Below, piece by piece: positions 13,601 through 28,500 of a stretch of DNA of 64,000 nt. Both the position numbers and the translations under genes were made by a program. This DNA comes from Himantopus leucocephalus (Eukaryota; Chordata; Aves; Charadriiformes; Recurvirostridae): positions 68,602,124 through 68,666,123 of the forward strand of contig RSEF01000001.1 of assembly GCA_003993805.1 (NCBI GenBank), read 5' to 3'. Each line of letters starts with the position of its first letter. Position 1 is the first letter of the stretch. The notes beneath the pieces are model-generated. The model was not told where the DNA came from, searched no databases, and saw only the letters and a program-made list of their open reading frames with translations.

Positions 13601-15388
13601 TTCTAACAAGGTTTCTTTTTTCACAGTATTTGTTTTATGCTTCCTAAAGATCTGTCCCTAGTCTAAATCCCAGCAGGGGGAGATGCCAGTGGAGTTTAAT
13701 TACATTCCACCTATGGGGAACATTCAAGGAACAGGGCTCTGAAAAAAACCCCACAACTTGGTCTAAAAAAAAATTTAAAAAACAGAAAAAAAAAAAAAAG
13801 GAAAAAAGTAATTTGATTAAAGCAATGATATGAATGTTCTGTGTCTCCTAACCATAGGTTTAAAACATTCTCTTCTTACAAGTCTCAGGGCAAAGAGCCA
13901 AACGCTCTGCTGAAGCAAACAGGGGATTTATACCATCAATTTACAGCAGACATTCAGCATTCAGGCCTATGGCTTAAGTAAATAGTTACGAGAAGTGGCA
14001 TTTTAAAGGGTTTTGCTGATTTCTTTATTTTTCCTTCTTCTACATAAACTAGACATGCCACGTGCTGTGGTGAAAATCCTTGTGATTCAGGACGGGTTTT
14101 AGCTTGGACGTGAGCTACTGTCAGTGTTTCCAGGGATTAAAACGGGCCCTGTGCTCTGCTGGTCGGGGTGCGTGTGTGCACGCACTGCACAAGTGGCCAC
14201 CTGGGCCCCAGCAGATGCTGGAGGTACATCTCAGCTCGGCCAGGAGGATGGGCAGGAGCCAAAGACATGCACATTAAGTGTAAAATGGAGACTCACCGAT
14301 CTGCAGCCATGTCATGGGAACCCGCTGCCCTCAGCACAAGTGTGAAGGAGAGGGAAAGAGAACTGCAGGCAGTCTCCTCCAGGTATAATTCTTTAAATCT
14401 GGAAAACCCATCTAGCTGAAATATCTTTCTCTGCAGGAATCGGACAAATGACTCCTGTGCGTTCAGCTGGGACACCTGAATGGTGGACTAGAGAGTGGAG
14501 GAAAAATACTGCATTCCAAGCTGAGAGGAAAAACCAGACTTTTTCACCATTCCCCCTTCTGGTACTCCTAAATCAGCCACCTTGGTGTTCTGCAAGCAGC
14601 TGCAATGAGACCCAACATCAGCGCTCCCACGAGGGGCTGCAAAAGGGACGGTGAACACCGCTTCTCCACCGACTATCTGGACTCGGTATCATGTCCTGCT
14701 GAACAGAACGGAGAGACTTTCCACCAAACAAGCACTGAAATTTTTAATCATTGGAAACATTCAAGTGCGACAAAATTATCAATGAAACTAATTAAGAATC
14801 TTGAGATAATAAGCACTGATGACAAAATGTTCCACTCTAGTGCCTGCCATCAGGCAGTCAGGATTTATAGTATCTGTCGTTTATAAAACTTATACCCTGA
14901 AGGATCTCAGTGTACTTTCAAAATGTGTGCTTCCACACAGAGATAGTCCTGCTCCCCAAGGTGACTCGAACGACTCACGCACACCCAGCAATGGTCCCCA
15001 GATTAAGGGTCAGGACTTCAGATCACAACTATGGAAACAGAAGTGCATACAGCACCTCAAGCAGAGAAGCTGGAAGGTGCCAGCTTTGACGTCTGCGGGG
15101 CCAGGTCCTGGAGGTGTCACCCAACCCAGCTTTACGACGGAGACCCAGAAGGGCAGGCCAAGGGAAGGTGAGCCAAGAGCACACAGAGCAGATGTGGGGA
15201 GGGAGAAGGGCATGGATTTGACAAAAAGCTGCGGCGCCAGCGTTTCATGCCCCGGGATTTTTCAGCACTTTAGGACAGGAAGTGAACCGGCGTCAGGCGA
15301 TCGACGCTGCAGATGGGTCTTTAAGCAGCCAACATGTAAATGGAGTTTGGCAAAGATACCGCGACTAACAGCTTTTTTTTTTTCTTTT

Positions 15389-15617
15389 NNNNNNNNNNNN
15401 NNNNNNNNNNNNNNNNNNNNNNNNNNNNNNNNNNNNNNNNNNNNNNNNNNNNNNNNNNNNNNNNNNNNNNNNNNNNNNNNNNNNNNNNNNNNNNNNNNNN
15501 NNNNNNNNNNNNNNNNNNNNNNNNNNNNNNNNNNNNNNNNNNNNNNNNNNNNNNNNNNNNNNNNNNNNNNNNNNNNNNNNNNNNNNNNNNNNNNNNNNNN
15601 NNNNNNNNNNNNNNNNN
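15389..15617. other. Assembly gap (229 N) flanked by T-runs
   Basis: The gap is preceded by a T-rich run (15373-15388) and followed by a run of T (15618-15629). The non-round length suggests an estimated gap size. A T homopolymer or a T-rich simple repeat inside the gap is the likely cause. Open frames crossing it on either strand are artefacts of N translation. Confidence 0.99.
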
Positions 15618-18600
15618 TTTTTTTTTTTTCTGGTTTCCAACAAACTGCTTCTCTAGCAGACCCCGTCTCGGGGCTCAACAGCTCAGCATAGCCTGACTTT
15701 TATTTTGTCTTTGTTTCTAAGTTAAGCCCTCTACGCCAGGCCAGCTTCTAAGAGAGGAAAATGGTAGGTCTCTCTGACTCACCAGCGCGGCTCCCGATGA
15801 GCTGCCCACGAGACAGGTACAGCTAATCTGAAATGACGCCTGGTAACTGCAACATGTAATTTCAGACTCAAGGCACCAATTTCCCAGTCAGTTTGTAGCT
15901 ACACTGTGTTACCGTAACGGGTTCTCTGCACAATTATCACAACACTTAGTAAGTTATTCATTTCCGGGAGGGCTAAGAAACGTTGTAAATGATTTTCATT
16001 TTAAAGAAAGGAGGCATATGCCCCCTCTAGAAGAAACAAAGAGCAAAGTTTCTCCCCCATATTTTATTTATGGTTAATGTTTCACAAATAATATAATTCC
16101 TGTGTTAGTATTAAAATATCTTTACTTAAAAATAAAAAGTAATAAACAGGCAAGAATTTAAAACCCAGGTGTGAGTGCCTTTGTGGCAATGGCACACATC
16201 AGGCACAGGCAGTTTGAATATTTTATACTTCATAATTTTTTTCTTAAATAATTAACTAGCTTTAACTAGTGATTGTCCAGTCCTACCAGTGCTGCGGGTT
16301 TAACTGCACATTACATCTCTGAGTGTTCCTTTGGCGGCTCTGCTTCTCCCCACTCTGAATCCAGGCAGAATAAGTCCATGAGCACTGCTGGATTTTTAAC
16401 TTCTAGATCTGTTTCCTACCTCACTCTGAAGAATAATGTGAATCCAATTCCCACAGCTTTCCCTTCCGCAGCAAACCCAAACAGCTCCAGTTAATATCTC
16501 TTGTGCTCACTGGATGGACCAGCATTCAGCCTAGTATCTCTTAGCACAGTGGGGAAACCCGCTAGCTCCAGCTGGCAATGTGGGCTCATTTGATTCTCTG
16601 TTTGGCCTCTTTCAGTCCAGAAATGAAGAAGTTAAAATGCCATAGCTTGGTTCTCTTGCTGTATCATTGACAAGAATGCAGAGCTGGACCAGGAGACAAG
16701 GCGTACTCTGCACCACTGAAGAGTTGCACCCTTTGGATAACACACTGAAATTAAATCCTTTTTCCCCATTGCTGACTTGGAAAAGAAAGTTCTCCCAAGA
16801 GCTCCCAAAATCTACAACTAAGAATGACCTGGACTATAATTACCATCCCATAGCATAGTCCAGTGTTGAAGGATATATAAGTGTACATATATTTAGATGC
16901 ATAAAGATGCACATGAGGTCTCAGTAGTGTTTGCCAACGCACTGCTTAGAATTTGCATATCTGCCTGTGCACAGCAAGTGTCTCATGGCTACCACATTTC
17001 TCTGCAAAGTCTCAGCATTAGTGGGATTAGAATTATTACTTCCTTAATCTGAAATGCTAAAAATATAAAAGAGAGTATTCCGATTTCAATTCAGTTTCAA
17101 GCAACCATTCCAGCAATTAGTTTTGACTTGGTGGGAGTTTAAGAGATCTGGTAACATTGCTTTCCTACAAAACAAAACATTAACCCCCAACTTGCGACAT
17201 TACTTTCCATCTAATTTCTCTTTGTGTATTTATAGAGCTATAGAAACAGGAAAATAATACATTGACAAAAAGATCTAGCAGCACTTAGAAACACTTAACT
17301 CCACCAACAACTACAACACTTGAAACAAGGGCACACTGAGCAAAACCAGGTCTGTGAGATAAGCTTGGTAAGGTTTCATACTAGTGGAGATTCCTTTTAG
17401 AATTCTGATATCCACATTTGCCAAAGGATGTTAAAAAGAAACATTGGTGAACCTCTGAAAATGTACCTTCATACTGTCCAACTTCTTAAAAAAAAAAAAA
17501 AAACAACAAACAAACATTCTGCAAAGAGAAATTCTAGGAACTTGCAATTTTAACACAGGAAAACACTAACAGGTGGTATCACTGCAGTTTCTGATTATAG
17601 TTGTACAATAAGGAGAAAACAGCTTTCCTAGGCATAGGCATAGGGTCTTTTGTAGCAGTCAAAGAACGATGGAAATTCAGGGGAATCTGAGGCCAATAAA
17701 ATTAAAATGGAAATAAACATAATCTTTATTTAGGAGAAGGATAATTAACTATTGGAGGAGATTAAACTAAATCACGGTAAATTCACTGTTGCCAGAAAGA
17801 TTAGGGTAGAGACAGGAGGACCCCTTGCATGACATTCCCAGCCCTGTTTATGCATGATATCAGGGCTGGTGACTGAGATGGATCCTTACGGCAGGAATGG
17901 GGATGAAATCAGGGCTCAATTCCAAACGTTGTCAAACATGGAAAAAGCCCACATCTGAATGTTATGACCTGGATTTATCTATGAATTTCTTGTAAAATTG
18001 GAGCTGGTAAAGAAAGCAGGATGTTCACTTTGCACCAAGTCTCTGTGTCCTTGCATTGTTCTCCATTTAAGTGCACTGCTAAGGCTCCACTGATAATAAA
18101 AGATTGATTTAAAAGACCATTCTACAACCTAAGCAAACACTGAGCCTGGTTAATGTTACATATCATATCCTCTTGTCATTTACTGCTACTCTTGCCTGTT
18201 TACTGTGTCTTTCACTCCCCCTCAGTACCAGCCCCAATTTACAGCAGAGCAGCTGGTCCTTTGGGGCTGAGTCTGCAACTGCAACCCTGAGCCCAACAAC
18301 AGCAGCCTCTTGATTATAAAAGCACAGCGCTGATCTCACTCAGGATCTGAACCAAAGCAACACCCTTCCGAGGCTTTGGGTCAAGTCCTCGCAGATTTCC
18401 TAAATGACAAGCATCTCTATGTCACTACTCAACAAGCTGAACTTAAATCTCCAGTAAGATCCAAACTTTAATCAAATTATCTGCATTCCTATATTATGGT
18501 TCCTACTTCAGTCCGACAGAGAATATAAAAGAAGGTAGTGTGAATAAAAGAGAATTTAAAAAAATTGTTTCCACTCCATCTTTAACTTCTATAAGAAAAT

Positions 18601-21600
18601 CTGTTCTTTTGCATGGTCTTACACGTCTTACATCAGTCAGTACACCGCATGACAAAAACATCCATGTTCTTCCCATTAATGAAGAAGGAAAACTTAATGG
18701 AGTGTGTCATGTTTTGTCTTTTCTTTCTCTTATCATTTTCTGAATTACTGGTTTGCTTTGTGCTCCTTGCTAGAAAGATGACTATTGCTCCTTTCCTTTA
18801 AGTAACTGGATTGTAAGAAGAAGAGATGTGTCTTTGGAGCCTGATTCTCAGTTGCGCTAAGGTCCTACCATGGCAGCATAAACAGGCCTTACCAGAGTTG
18901 CAAGCATTTGTTTATATGTTAACAAGACAATGTCACGCAGGAATGAGGTGATAATAATACTGCTGCAGACAAAGTGTGAGGATGATGTACACACACCTTG
19001 ACAGTCCATTCCCATTACAGGAGCGGTGAAAGAAGGCATAAATGTAAACTGAGAATCAGGCTCTTGGTTTGCAGTTACCCTGGATACAGTTTGTAGGATT
19101 TATATGTTTAATTAACGCAAAATGTAGAAGGTTCCACAACCCTATAAAGACAACATGTTAAAGACAGTTTTACCCAACATTTCTAGAACAGCAAAACTTG
19201 CAACCATGGAACAAGGATAATTAAAAAGATTACCAAAGCATTTTGTTTTGCTTGTTCTTCTTGGGACCCTTCATTTTCAAAGTCAGGAAAGACATTTTAT
19301 GCCATCTAATTAAAATAACAGAGAGGTGTTTTTTTAAATAGATATAGTAATTTAAACAGAATTAATTCAGTGAAGTCCTATGCCCTTGGTTGTACACAAG
19401 ACTGGACTGCACAATAACAAACTCCTGAACTTAAAATCTATGTTTTAATGAATTTCATAGACAATACCTCTTTTTTTCCGCCCTGCAGAATGGAAAGACG
19501 TGTGCTATGTAGGGACTATTCAAAACATTGGCAAAACCACGATTTGAATTTCTGTCCTTGCATAGGGTGATGCATGCACACCCTTTAATTTGTGGACACC
19601 AGTTGACCTATTGACTTCAGTGATTCGGACCTCTGATGAAAACCACTGTATTTTCTCTTAAACCCATGGTGGAAACACCAGATGATTTTACAAAGTATTC
19701 CTTGTGGGATATAAGCTAACCAGAATGTGCAAATATTGCTTGATGAGTTCTTTATTTCCCATGCCGATACTTTTAAATTCTCCGTGCCTCACCCTGAAAA
19801 AGCGGGACCATTAATATTAGAAGCCTTGTAGGTACATTTAGAGGTTAGTATTTATGTATCATTTGGGTGTTATCATATGAAAAGTGCTAAAATAACCTAA
19901 AATATTTAGAAAAGATACAGTACCTTGCTCCCACTGGCAGAAGTCTACAGTGCCAAAGTGGCAGAGTACCAAACTTAAAGGAAGTCGTTCACCTGACAGT
20001 TACAGTTTGGGTTAAACATTGTTCAAACCTGTAGGTAAAGCAACCACTCACCTCTCTGGGTAAATATAAGAAACAGATAAGCTCCATTACAGAATCATGT
20101 AAGGAGGATTAAAGCCCCTGTGCAAAGTCACACAGGCGACAGTTGCAATGCTAAATGACAAGCAAGGTTATGCCCAAGGCATCTGCGGGCAAAATGGTTT
20201 CTCTGGGTAGATCTCTGCACAGACCTGCGTGTTCAGGAAAGAAGGAAAAGGATCAGACAAGGAAAACAAAGAAGGAGATGAGGAAGCACCAGGCGCGGTC
20301 TCAGAAGTACGGCAATCCCGGCTTGGCGAGGGACTGCCACCGTCCACACGGCTCCACGGAGCTGTGAGTGCAGGAGCCACGTCCCACTGCTCGATTCCTG
20401 CTGGGCTGGGCAAAAAGACAGTTTGCACATTCCTTGTAAATAAGTAGGGCCACTTCAAAGATATTTGGATCCTAGCTCTAAGCCAAACAACCCAAAGGCC
20501 CCGAAATTTCAGCTGGCTGCTCTGCTCAGCACAGGTAATCAATGTAAACAGCCAACAAATTATGATATGGCACAAAAACTGACAAATGTTGGAATCTTTC
20601 TTGGTTTACAGTGTGGCCACGTCCACAGAGGTATGTCTTTCAGTACCGGAGCTCACACACTCCTTTGGCGAGGGACCAAGCACTCTAAGTTTGTGTCCAA
20701 ATTGTGCATTTTATCTCACGTTAAACTTGCTCAGGCGACAGGCAGTATTTTAGGTAACAACCTACTACTTCTTACTCCTCGTATCTCCATAGGAAATTGC
20801 TGGTAGTCATGACTTTCTTATTAAAGAAGGCATCAAACACATAAATGTGTTTTAAAATAACCAGCCGTTAGGGGAAAAACCCACAACCTGTGACACTGTC
20901 TGATGCCACGCATGCATCTGGTGTCAAGCTGTGCCACTTAAAAGCACTTCTGCGGCACCCACCTATGACAGCCCGGCAGTGCGTATTTGTGAATTTCTCG
21001 CAGGCAGGGAGTAAAATGCTTTTAAACATCACCTTCTTCCCCCCACTTCTCCTCCCAGCGGGGGTCTCCACTGGCTGGTTTCTACCAGGCAGGTAGAGCG
21101 AGATCATTTTTAAATAACGATTTCTTCCACTACTTGATTTCCACTCCCCCAAGCTCGGGGACACGTATCTGAGTGCTGGGGTGCCAGCACCACAAAGTAC
21201 CTGCAGCACAAAGCCACATATGCTGAAGTGGGATGTGATGTCCTGGGCCACCCCCAGGTTTTGGCCAAAAGTCAGCCCTGGGGTCACCACGTACCGGAGC
21301 CTCAGGAGGTGAAATCCAGGGAGTTCGAACATTTCCGGAGCATCCGTCACAAGCAAAGCTGCTTGTGAAGACGCAATCTTCAAGAGCGGAGAGCAACAGC
21401 ACAAAGCTGGGAGAGTGCCATAATCTGACAAACCAGAAAGGGGTAACTGGGCCCTCCTCCTTGGAAAAATGATGGAAAAACTCACCTTTGGGTGAAGGGG
21501 CATTCATACTGGCGGCAAATTATGAAGTGAAATTCAAGCAAACCCCTTGTGACTACTCCCCCCCTCTCCCCTTACGCTGAAACATCAGAGCTATCTGCCG

Positions 21601-24362
21601 GTGGTGCTTAAACGCTTGTGTTTTTCACATCACAGAGGCAGGAGTTTTGGACCGCCTGATTCCTATACTTACATACCTTTGGAAATTAGCATAAACATCT
21701 CAGCTGGCTACCGATGTGATTAAGATGTGCCTCCACTTGGCAATTTTTTCTTTGAAACAAAGCAAAGGCTTTCATTTGTTAAGTGAAAATTCCCTGGTGG
21801 AAACCCCTCTCTCTTTCCCTCCCATTTCTGACCCCATATTGGGCACTTTAATCTAATTTTGGTTTGAGGTTTTAGAAGCTGAAGGCTGCTTCTGAAGATC
21901 ACTGAGGGAAAAGAAATCACTGGGAGGAACACCACACTTTGAACTGAACGTCCCTGGCACAATGCATATTGGAAAAAGCACTAAGAGCATTTCCCAATCA
22001 ATGTAGCCATATTTTTCACACCCGGTTAGAAGAAATGGAAACCTGTGGTAAATAATGCTGCTTTGCACAAGTCCAATTACCCTAAATGATAAATTGCCTT
22101 ATTATTTCGGCTCTAGAGCCTTTCCCAAGTTCTTTATCCTTTTCTTTGTAGTCACTGTCTGAAGAACAAGAGCATTTGACTGTTACTAATTAGCGAGAGA
22201 GAAGGATGCAGGACACTTAGTAAATTCACTTCCCTTTAAATCCATCTTACAGTTATTTTTTCCCCATCATGGAGACAAAAAAAAAGTAATAATTTATTTA
22301 AAAGCTGCTCTGCTGGAAGGAATTTTTTCTCCATGACTACTCTATGATACTAGAACAGTCAGCTTTTGTTTTTTACATTCTCCAGAATGCCAAAAGATTA
22401 AAGGCACAGCAAGGTTAGATTAACACCTTGAAATTATCTGTAAGGTTCTCCACTTATCAGGCTATTAAATCTTCATTCCTGACTGCACAAAATCTTCTTT
22501 GTATCGTATCCTGAGTGCATATGAACTTGATGTATCTTGAAAACAAATTCCAAAAAGCAAGAGCTCTTAAAAGTCTTTTGTTTCAGCTTATAATACAATG
22601 ACTTTCTGACATCTTGTTACCTCCTTGTTCCTTCATTTAGATAACAACAGCAGCAAGGGGCTGTGGATAATTGCCCAATGTTCAGAACTTTTTCACTTCT
22701 CAATTTTCTCCTCTAAATTTTAAGTGTAACTAGAAGTACTGAGAAAGATATTAAAGTTTATTAAAAATTTCTATTGCACCAGGAGGTCAAAATCATTTTA
22801 ACACATTCCTTCTTTTGACCTGAGGGTGTGTTAAGCATAAAAAAAAAAAAAGGCGCTATGTATTCTTTTCTGCCACTTATTAACAGAAACTTTTCCAAAT
22901 TTTTTTTAAGATGCATGTAAAATAAAAAAAAACTACATATAAAAAAAAATATGAATATTTTGTCGAATTCTGAAAGCATAGATTTCATGCAGGTGGAAAG
23001 TACTGAGTCAACAGTACCAAAGAATGAATTCTTCTGCTCGCAGAATATGCCCTAACGCACTATGCCTTGGTGGCAGCCAGGAAGGATAATTCCTAGGAGT
23101 GAGAAAGTAACTGAGCCTTCATTCTCATTACACCTGAGACCTGACTAAGGAAACTGCAGAATTTGGTACCAGTTATTAAATGAACCTTCATTCAAGCACC
23201 TATTTATCCACTCAGTGCTGGCGAGAAATCAACAGCCCAGTCCATACAAGCTATCGGCATTTCTACTGTAGAAAAGTTCTCAGTCTCCCCTGATCGAGGC
23301 CCTGAATACCCATTACGGCAGCTGCTATAGCTGTGAAATTCCACTTCTGTCCAGTCCACTTCCATACAAAGCATTTTGGGGCACTGACCAAAAGATTCAA
23401 AATGTGACTAGTTAGACTGAGGTACAAGTTTTTGGTTGCATTAAAGGATTTGATTTTGGAAAAGACCCGCGACTTGTCTTTTGAAAATTCGGCATCAAAT
23501 TAGCTGGCAATACTAGTAAAAAATAGGTATTATCCAGTTCTCTGAGACAGTAAAATCTATTAACTGGTGTGAAATGGAAGAGTCCTTAAATAGCATGAAT
23601 TTCCTACTTTTCTTTGTGTTTTCCTGACTACTCCCTCTGCACCAGTCTTGCTATCTGGTTAAGTGAGGAAATGTTCACTCATATCACTGGAAGACCACTA
23701 CGTTTCTAGAGCAAGGGCACACCCAGAAATACCATGTTTTCTTTCTTTCTATGTTAAAAGGGAAGCTTAAGAAGAAGCAGGACAAACAATACAAAAGCCA
23801 TCTCATGCTGATTAAAAGTAACACACAAACACATTGTTAGAAATGGAAATTATTTAAATACGCATGCGCTGCCAGGGTGGTAGAGAAGGGAAAAAAAAAA
23901 AAAGGGAGGGGGGGAGGTCACAAGAAGTTCATTCTACCAAGAACTGCTTTACATAATCATGAAATGCAAACTAGTTTCCATTCCTTCTGGCACAGGCTCA
24001 TTCAGCCTTCACTTTGAATGCTTATTGACAAATAAATGGACTGGTTACTTCCTATTAATGCTACCTAATTTATGTACATACCTGGAGGAAAAATTCCATT
24101 TTGACCTCACATTCGTACAAGCTAAGATCATTTTTAAGCTATGCATATGTTGAATATAAGTTTAATTTCATCTTGGTTGCTGCTGGGGATTTGCCGTTTC
24201 TTAACAAATTAGGCATGTGTTCTCCTCAGCTCAGCTTTCGCACCTTATGCATATAATATGTGCAATTCAGGAATCTGTGTTGAACTTTCAGATGAAAGAC
24301 CTTCTTTTCTTCAGCCATGATTCATTCTTTCCCTTCTCCTCTCTCTCATATGCAGGCATGTG

Positions 24363-24378
24363 CACACACACACACACA
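24363..24378. repeat. (CA)n microsatellite
   Basis: Eight CA units in otherwise ordinary intronic or flanking DNA. Confidence 0.9.
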
Positions 24379-25580
24379 TTACTTGTTAGTTGTTTTTGCT
24401 TTATGAGCTGGTCCCCAATACCTCTCCTTCTCTTCCTCTGCCCATAAGAAGTCCTTACCAAGAAAGTGATGCTTATTTTCACAAATCTCAAGAGCCGCTA
24501 TTGTCCTGACCAAGGGAAGTGCTATTAAAGCAAGATTTTATCCCTGAGTCTTGAAGGCATCTCAGAAGTAGACAGGTCAGTGGAGATCCCCACAGCAGAT
24601 GAGGACGCCAGCGCTGGACCACCGTCTTCATCCCCTGAAGAATCTTCCTGCTATGCTGGGGACATTCCAAATGGATGCTAACTAACATACAGCTTGAAAA
24701 TGCTTCTTTGTTTAGTTTACTGCTTAATATTGCGCAGGACACAAGTTCCTGCCTGCTGAATGCAATTGGCTGCTAATACTGAGACACCTTGTGGGGTCGC
24801 GACACAGATGTCCAAGGCCACCCTCTCTCATTTGTAAGTTCTCTCAGAGCCAAACGGTTAGGTTTCCCTGATTTCTTGCATTTGAGGTTGTGCCTATGGC
24901 TGGCTATCCTCCCTTTCATTGTTATGTATTTACAATTCAGCAGAACATACCTTATGGGAAGCCTTTTGGTGCCTAACTCCCATGAAAAAACTCAATATAT
25001 ATATATAAAAAATACCTTTCTGGACTTGACCTCTACTTCACACACAAAAAATTCCTGAGTGCTACACAGACTGCCATCGAAAGATCAGGCACTTATACCC
25101 CTGAAGGGCACCCCCATTCCTGAGAAGTCATGCACCTCTCCTGCCACACGTAACTCTTCTGGCAGGACTGGCGAGAGTATGTCCCTCCCACAGTCATGGA
25201 GCAGGGTGCTGCTCTTTGCTGTGGTTGAGTTTATCTCCTTGTTTACTTCTGCAAGACTCAACCGCCCAGCGCAAAATTTGATCTCCCAGTTCTACCTCGA
25301 ATTGTGCTCCACCCCGCAAATAATGGTAGCTACCTGTAGCTAAAAAGTTAACACTGATACTGGTAGTTAGAATTGATTAAACATTGATATTGGTATGAAT
25401 TTGGGTTTCTCTGTCCCTGGGGGAAGTATGTTGATTGCCATACAATGTCCAGAGTGGTACAAAGAAGCAGATGGGATAGGAATCCCGAAGAAAACCGTCA
25501 CCTGTTTCTTACTCTGCAGTGGTATTTTTCCTTAGATTAAAAGCAAATATGCTCTTTCCTCCATAAAAGCCTCAGATGGA

Positions 25581-25592
25581 GGGGGGGGGGGG
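25581..25592 (+). repeat. G homopolymer (12 G)
   Basis: A run of 12 G followed by purine-rich sequence (GGAAGGAATAGAAAGGTGGGG). Confidence 0.9.
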
Positions 25593-28500
25593 AAGGAATA
25601 GAAAGGTGGGGAAGATGCATCTTTCTCTTTACTTCCTCTTTAAATAAATCTGTCTAATCACATTTAAAGTACTGTGTTATTAAGATCTTCACCATTAAAT
25701 GTTCCATGTCACTAGCAAAAGTTACTCTTTAACATGAACCCTGTAGCAGTGATAGTGGGTCAATTATTATGAGGATGGCAAAATACCAGGAAAATTCAGG
25801 GGTGAAAATGAGTATCTGTCTAGCATACATTACCTGAGACTCAGTTTTGCTCAAGAATAGCAATAAGGCAGAGCCACTGAGCAACATGTGACATTGCAGG
25901 CAAAAGATAAATTAGTCTTCATGAGCAAGAGACTGATAAGCTTGAATTGAACAAATGGAAAAATAAAAGTCTTTTGCATTTTTTTTTTTTTTTACTTTGG
26001 TGAAGAGGGGTAAATGAACCCTGCAACGTCAACAACAAAAACAAAAAGTTCCTTGAAATATGGGCACATTAATCATCTTAACCACACCTTATTCCAGGCC
26101 ACATAGAAGCACCAGTTCTCAGCTGCTGAAAGGATTTCCCCAGGAAAGAAATAAGCTTTTTTTCATATCCAGGTTGTCTTTTTGGTAGGGTTCTCGGAAG
26201 ATAGATATCACTGGGGTCTAAAACACTGACTTTGTTCCTATAAGCTAACAGTAGACTCTTCAAAAAAGCAAAGTCAAAACATTTCTAAAAGACACCCTGG
26301 ACTTACCAGCTGATTGACTCAACTCTTTCCATATTATAAATAACCTGACTCTCCAGGAAGCACTTACCTTTGTAAGAGGTGCCTGTGCAGAGCAGAGACC
26401 TGTAGATACAGTGTAAGAACTAGAAATACATGGTAAGCAAAAAGAATTGCCCTCACATGGCCCCTGGCTGGTGACACTCTTCCTGCTTGCCCATACTTCT
26501 GCCAAAGGATAACTGAGGCTGCCTACAAACCACAGCTTCTGTAAAGCAGGAGCAAGAAACAGGGGTCTTCCAGAGAGGCCTCTGGGACAAATTCTGTGGC
26601 TGGTGCTGTGAGGGTGCCTGGGACAGAAGGCAACCCATGCCAAGAGATACCTGCTAAGGCTTGCAGAGTGAGCACACTGAGCCCAAGCCTTCCCCCCCAG
26701 GGTGCTTCCTCCTCAGCTTGAACAGGCTTGTGGTCAAGTGGGTGAACACGAGGTGGGCTTGAGCTCAAGAGCTTGCTCAGGCTACCTCTCCTTATACAGT
26801 AAAGACACAAGTCGGTGAAGAGAACAAAGCCCCGAGTCTCAGAGGTCCTTCAGTAGTTAAAAGTTCCGAACAGTTAGGAACCAAAATAACCTCTGTGCAA
26901 GAAAAGTGGCTGCGGGTGTCTCGAGTCCAAAGCTTGCATTCAAATCAGTAGATTGTAGGTACTAAGAGAAGGGGGGAAATGCACGGAAGGGCTTATTGTC
27001 TTCTCCTAACTTATCAATCTTCAGCTTGTATGTACAGAAGCACCATGAGACAAAAATAATTAATTGATTTCAGACACTGAGCCATTGTATGAAGAACTGC
27101 AGAAATACAATGCAACAGCATTCAGTCTCTACATGTTTAAAAGCATCTTTTTATTTCTTAACAACAGAACTGATTGCTGACAGCTGACACTTGTGAATGA
27201 TGTGAGGGTCTGCAACATCTTACACAAATAAAGACATCAAAGGGGGTCATTTCCTTCAATAGAATAAACAGCAACACCATACAACATAGCTTATGCTTAC
27301 TGGGTTTGTATATTTTGTGCTTGTACGTGTATGCATGTGTAACAGCGACTGCCTTCTGTGGACTTTTTTCTGCAAACTATTTACAATTCAGGCTCCCTTG
27401 ATAAATGCAAGCCTCTACCGTCAGCAATATTTGCTTAGTGAAGCTTCATCTCTGTAGTTGCAAGCTTCTGAGAGCATGGTGCCTTGAGATACTGCATGAA
27501 AGGCACCAAACTCATGCAAATTGTTGTGGTAATTCCCTGACAGTGCCATCTCTCTGACTTTCACCTCTCATTTTCACTGATGCTCAGAGAAATCAGTCTG
27601 TGCTACCAAGGAGATTCTCTGCATAAACAGCTTAAAAATCTAAAGTACTCGATCAGGCACAGAGGCGCCATAAAAATGGTCCTACCTCTCACTGCTCTCT
27701 GGGAATTTTATGGGAAGGGAAAATTTTGAAACGGCAAAATCTCCTTTTCGATAAGACATCTCCGTTAGACTGCAGAGATATTTGTGAAGGAGCTCTTCAA
27801 TGTGAACAACAGATTCATAAGCCAGTGTAAAATAGTGTAACTCCACTCAAGTCAATGATGATGTGCCAAGTTACCCCAGATGAGCAACTGCCACACCCAG
27901 TATGTTTGATTAATTACAGCGCCAAAGTCATAAATCATAAAGGATAGGCTTATGTATCAGTCCAGTTCAACCCGGCCCATTCACAACTGACCACACGCAG
28001 CAGTTAAAATGGAATTAAACTGTACCTTTTCATAAATGAAACTATGGATTGTAATGGCTTTGGGCTGGCACCATTCAATATTATTGACATGAAGGAATAC
28101 CGTTGAAACATAGTCCAGTCAACAGTTTCAATTGGACATATTGAAAATACTCCTGGGCTGTAGAGCAATAGAAAAGCAAATATTCACAGGAACAGGAAGA
28201 TTTCTTTCCATTAAAGAATAACCTCCAAATCTCCGTTTAAACAGTGGGAAGAGGACAGCAGGACTTCGAAGTTTCTTTAAACTTTACGGGCTGTAGGCAG
28301 TGGTGAAAAGATTGGTAAGCCACACCAGCACTGAAGCCACGCTAGTGCTTTGTGGGCATAAGAAACTGGATGGAGTACAGACATTTTGGGACTTATCCTG
28401 CTCTTCATTCCTCTACACGCTGATGTTTCTAAGTCTTACACCCACCAAGCAGTGATAAGTAAGAGCTGCACATGGCATTTTAAAAATAGAACAGAAAACC

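Noticed and set aside
14225..14260. Minus-strand ATGTACCTCCAGC resembling the TBXAS1 LRMYPPA segment
   Set aside because: The reading frame does not continue to match on either side, and no splice sites bound it.
14819..15691. 290-codon plus-strand open frame crossing the gap at 15389-15617
   Set aside because: About 75 of the residues are gap characters. The sequence before the gap has no recognisable domain, and the frame merely runs through Ns.
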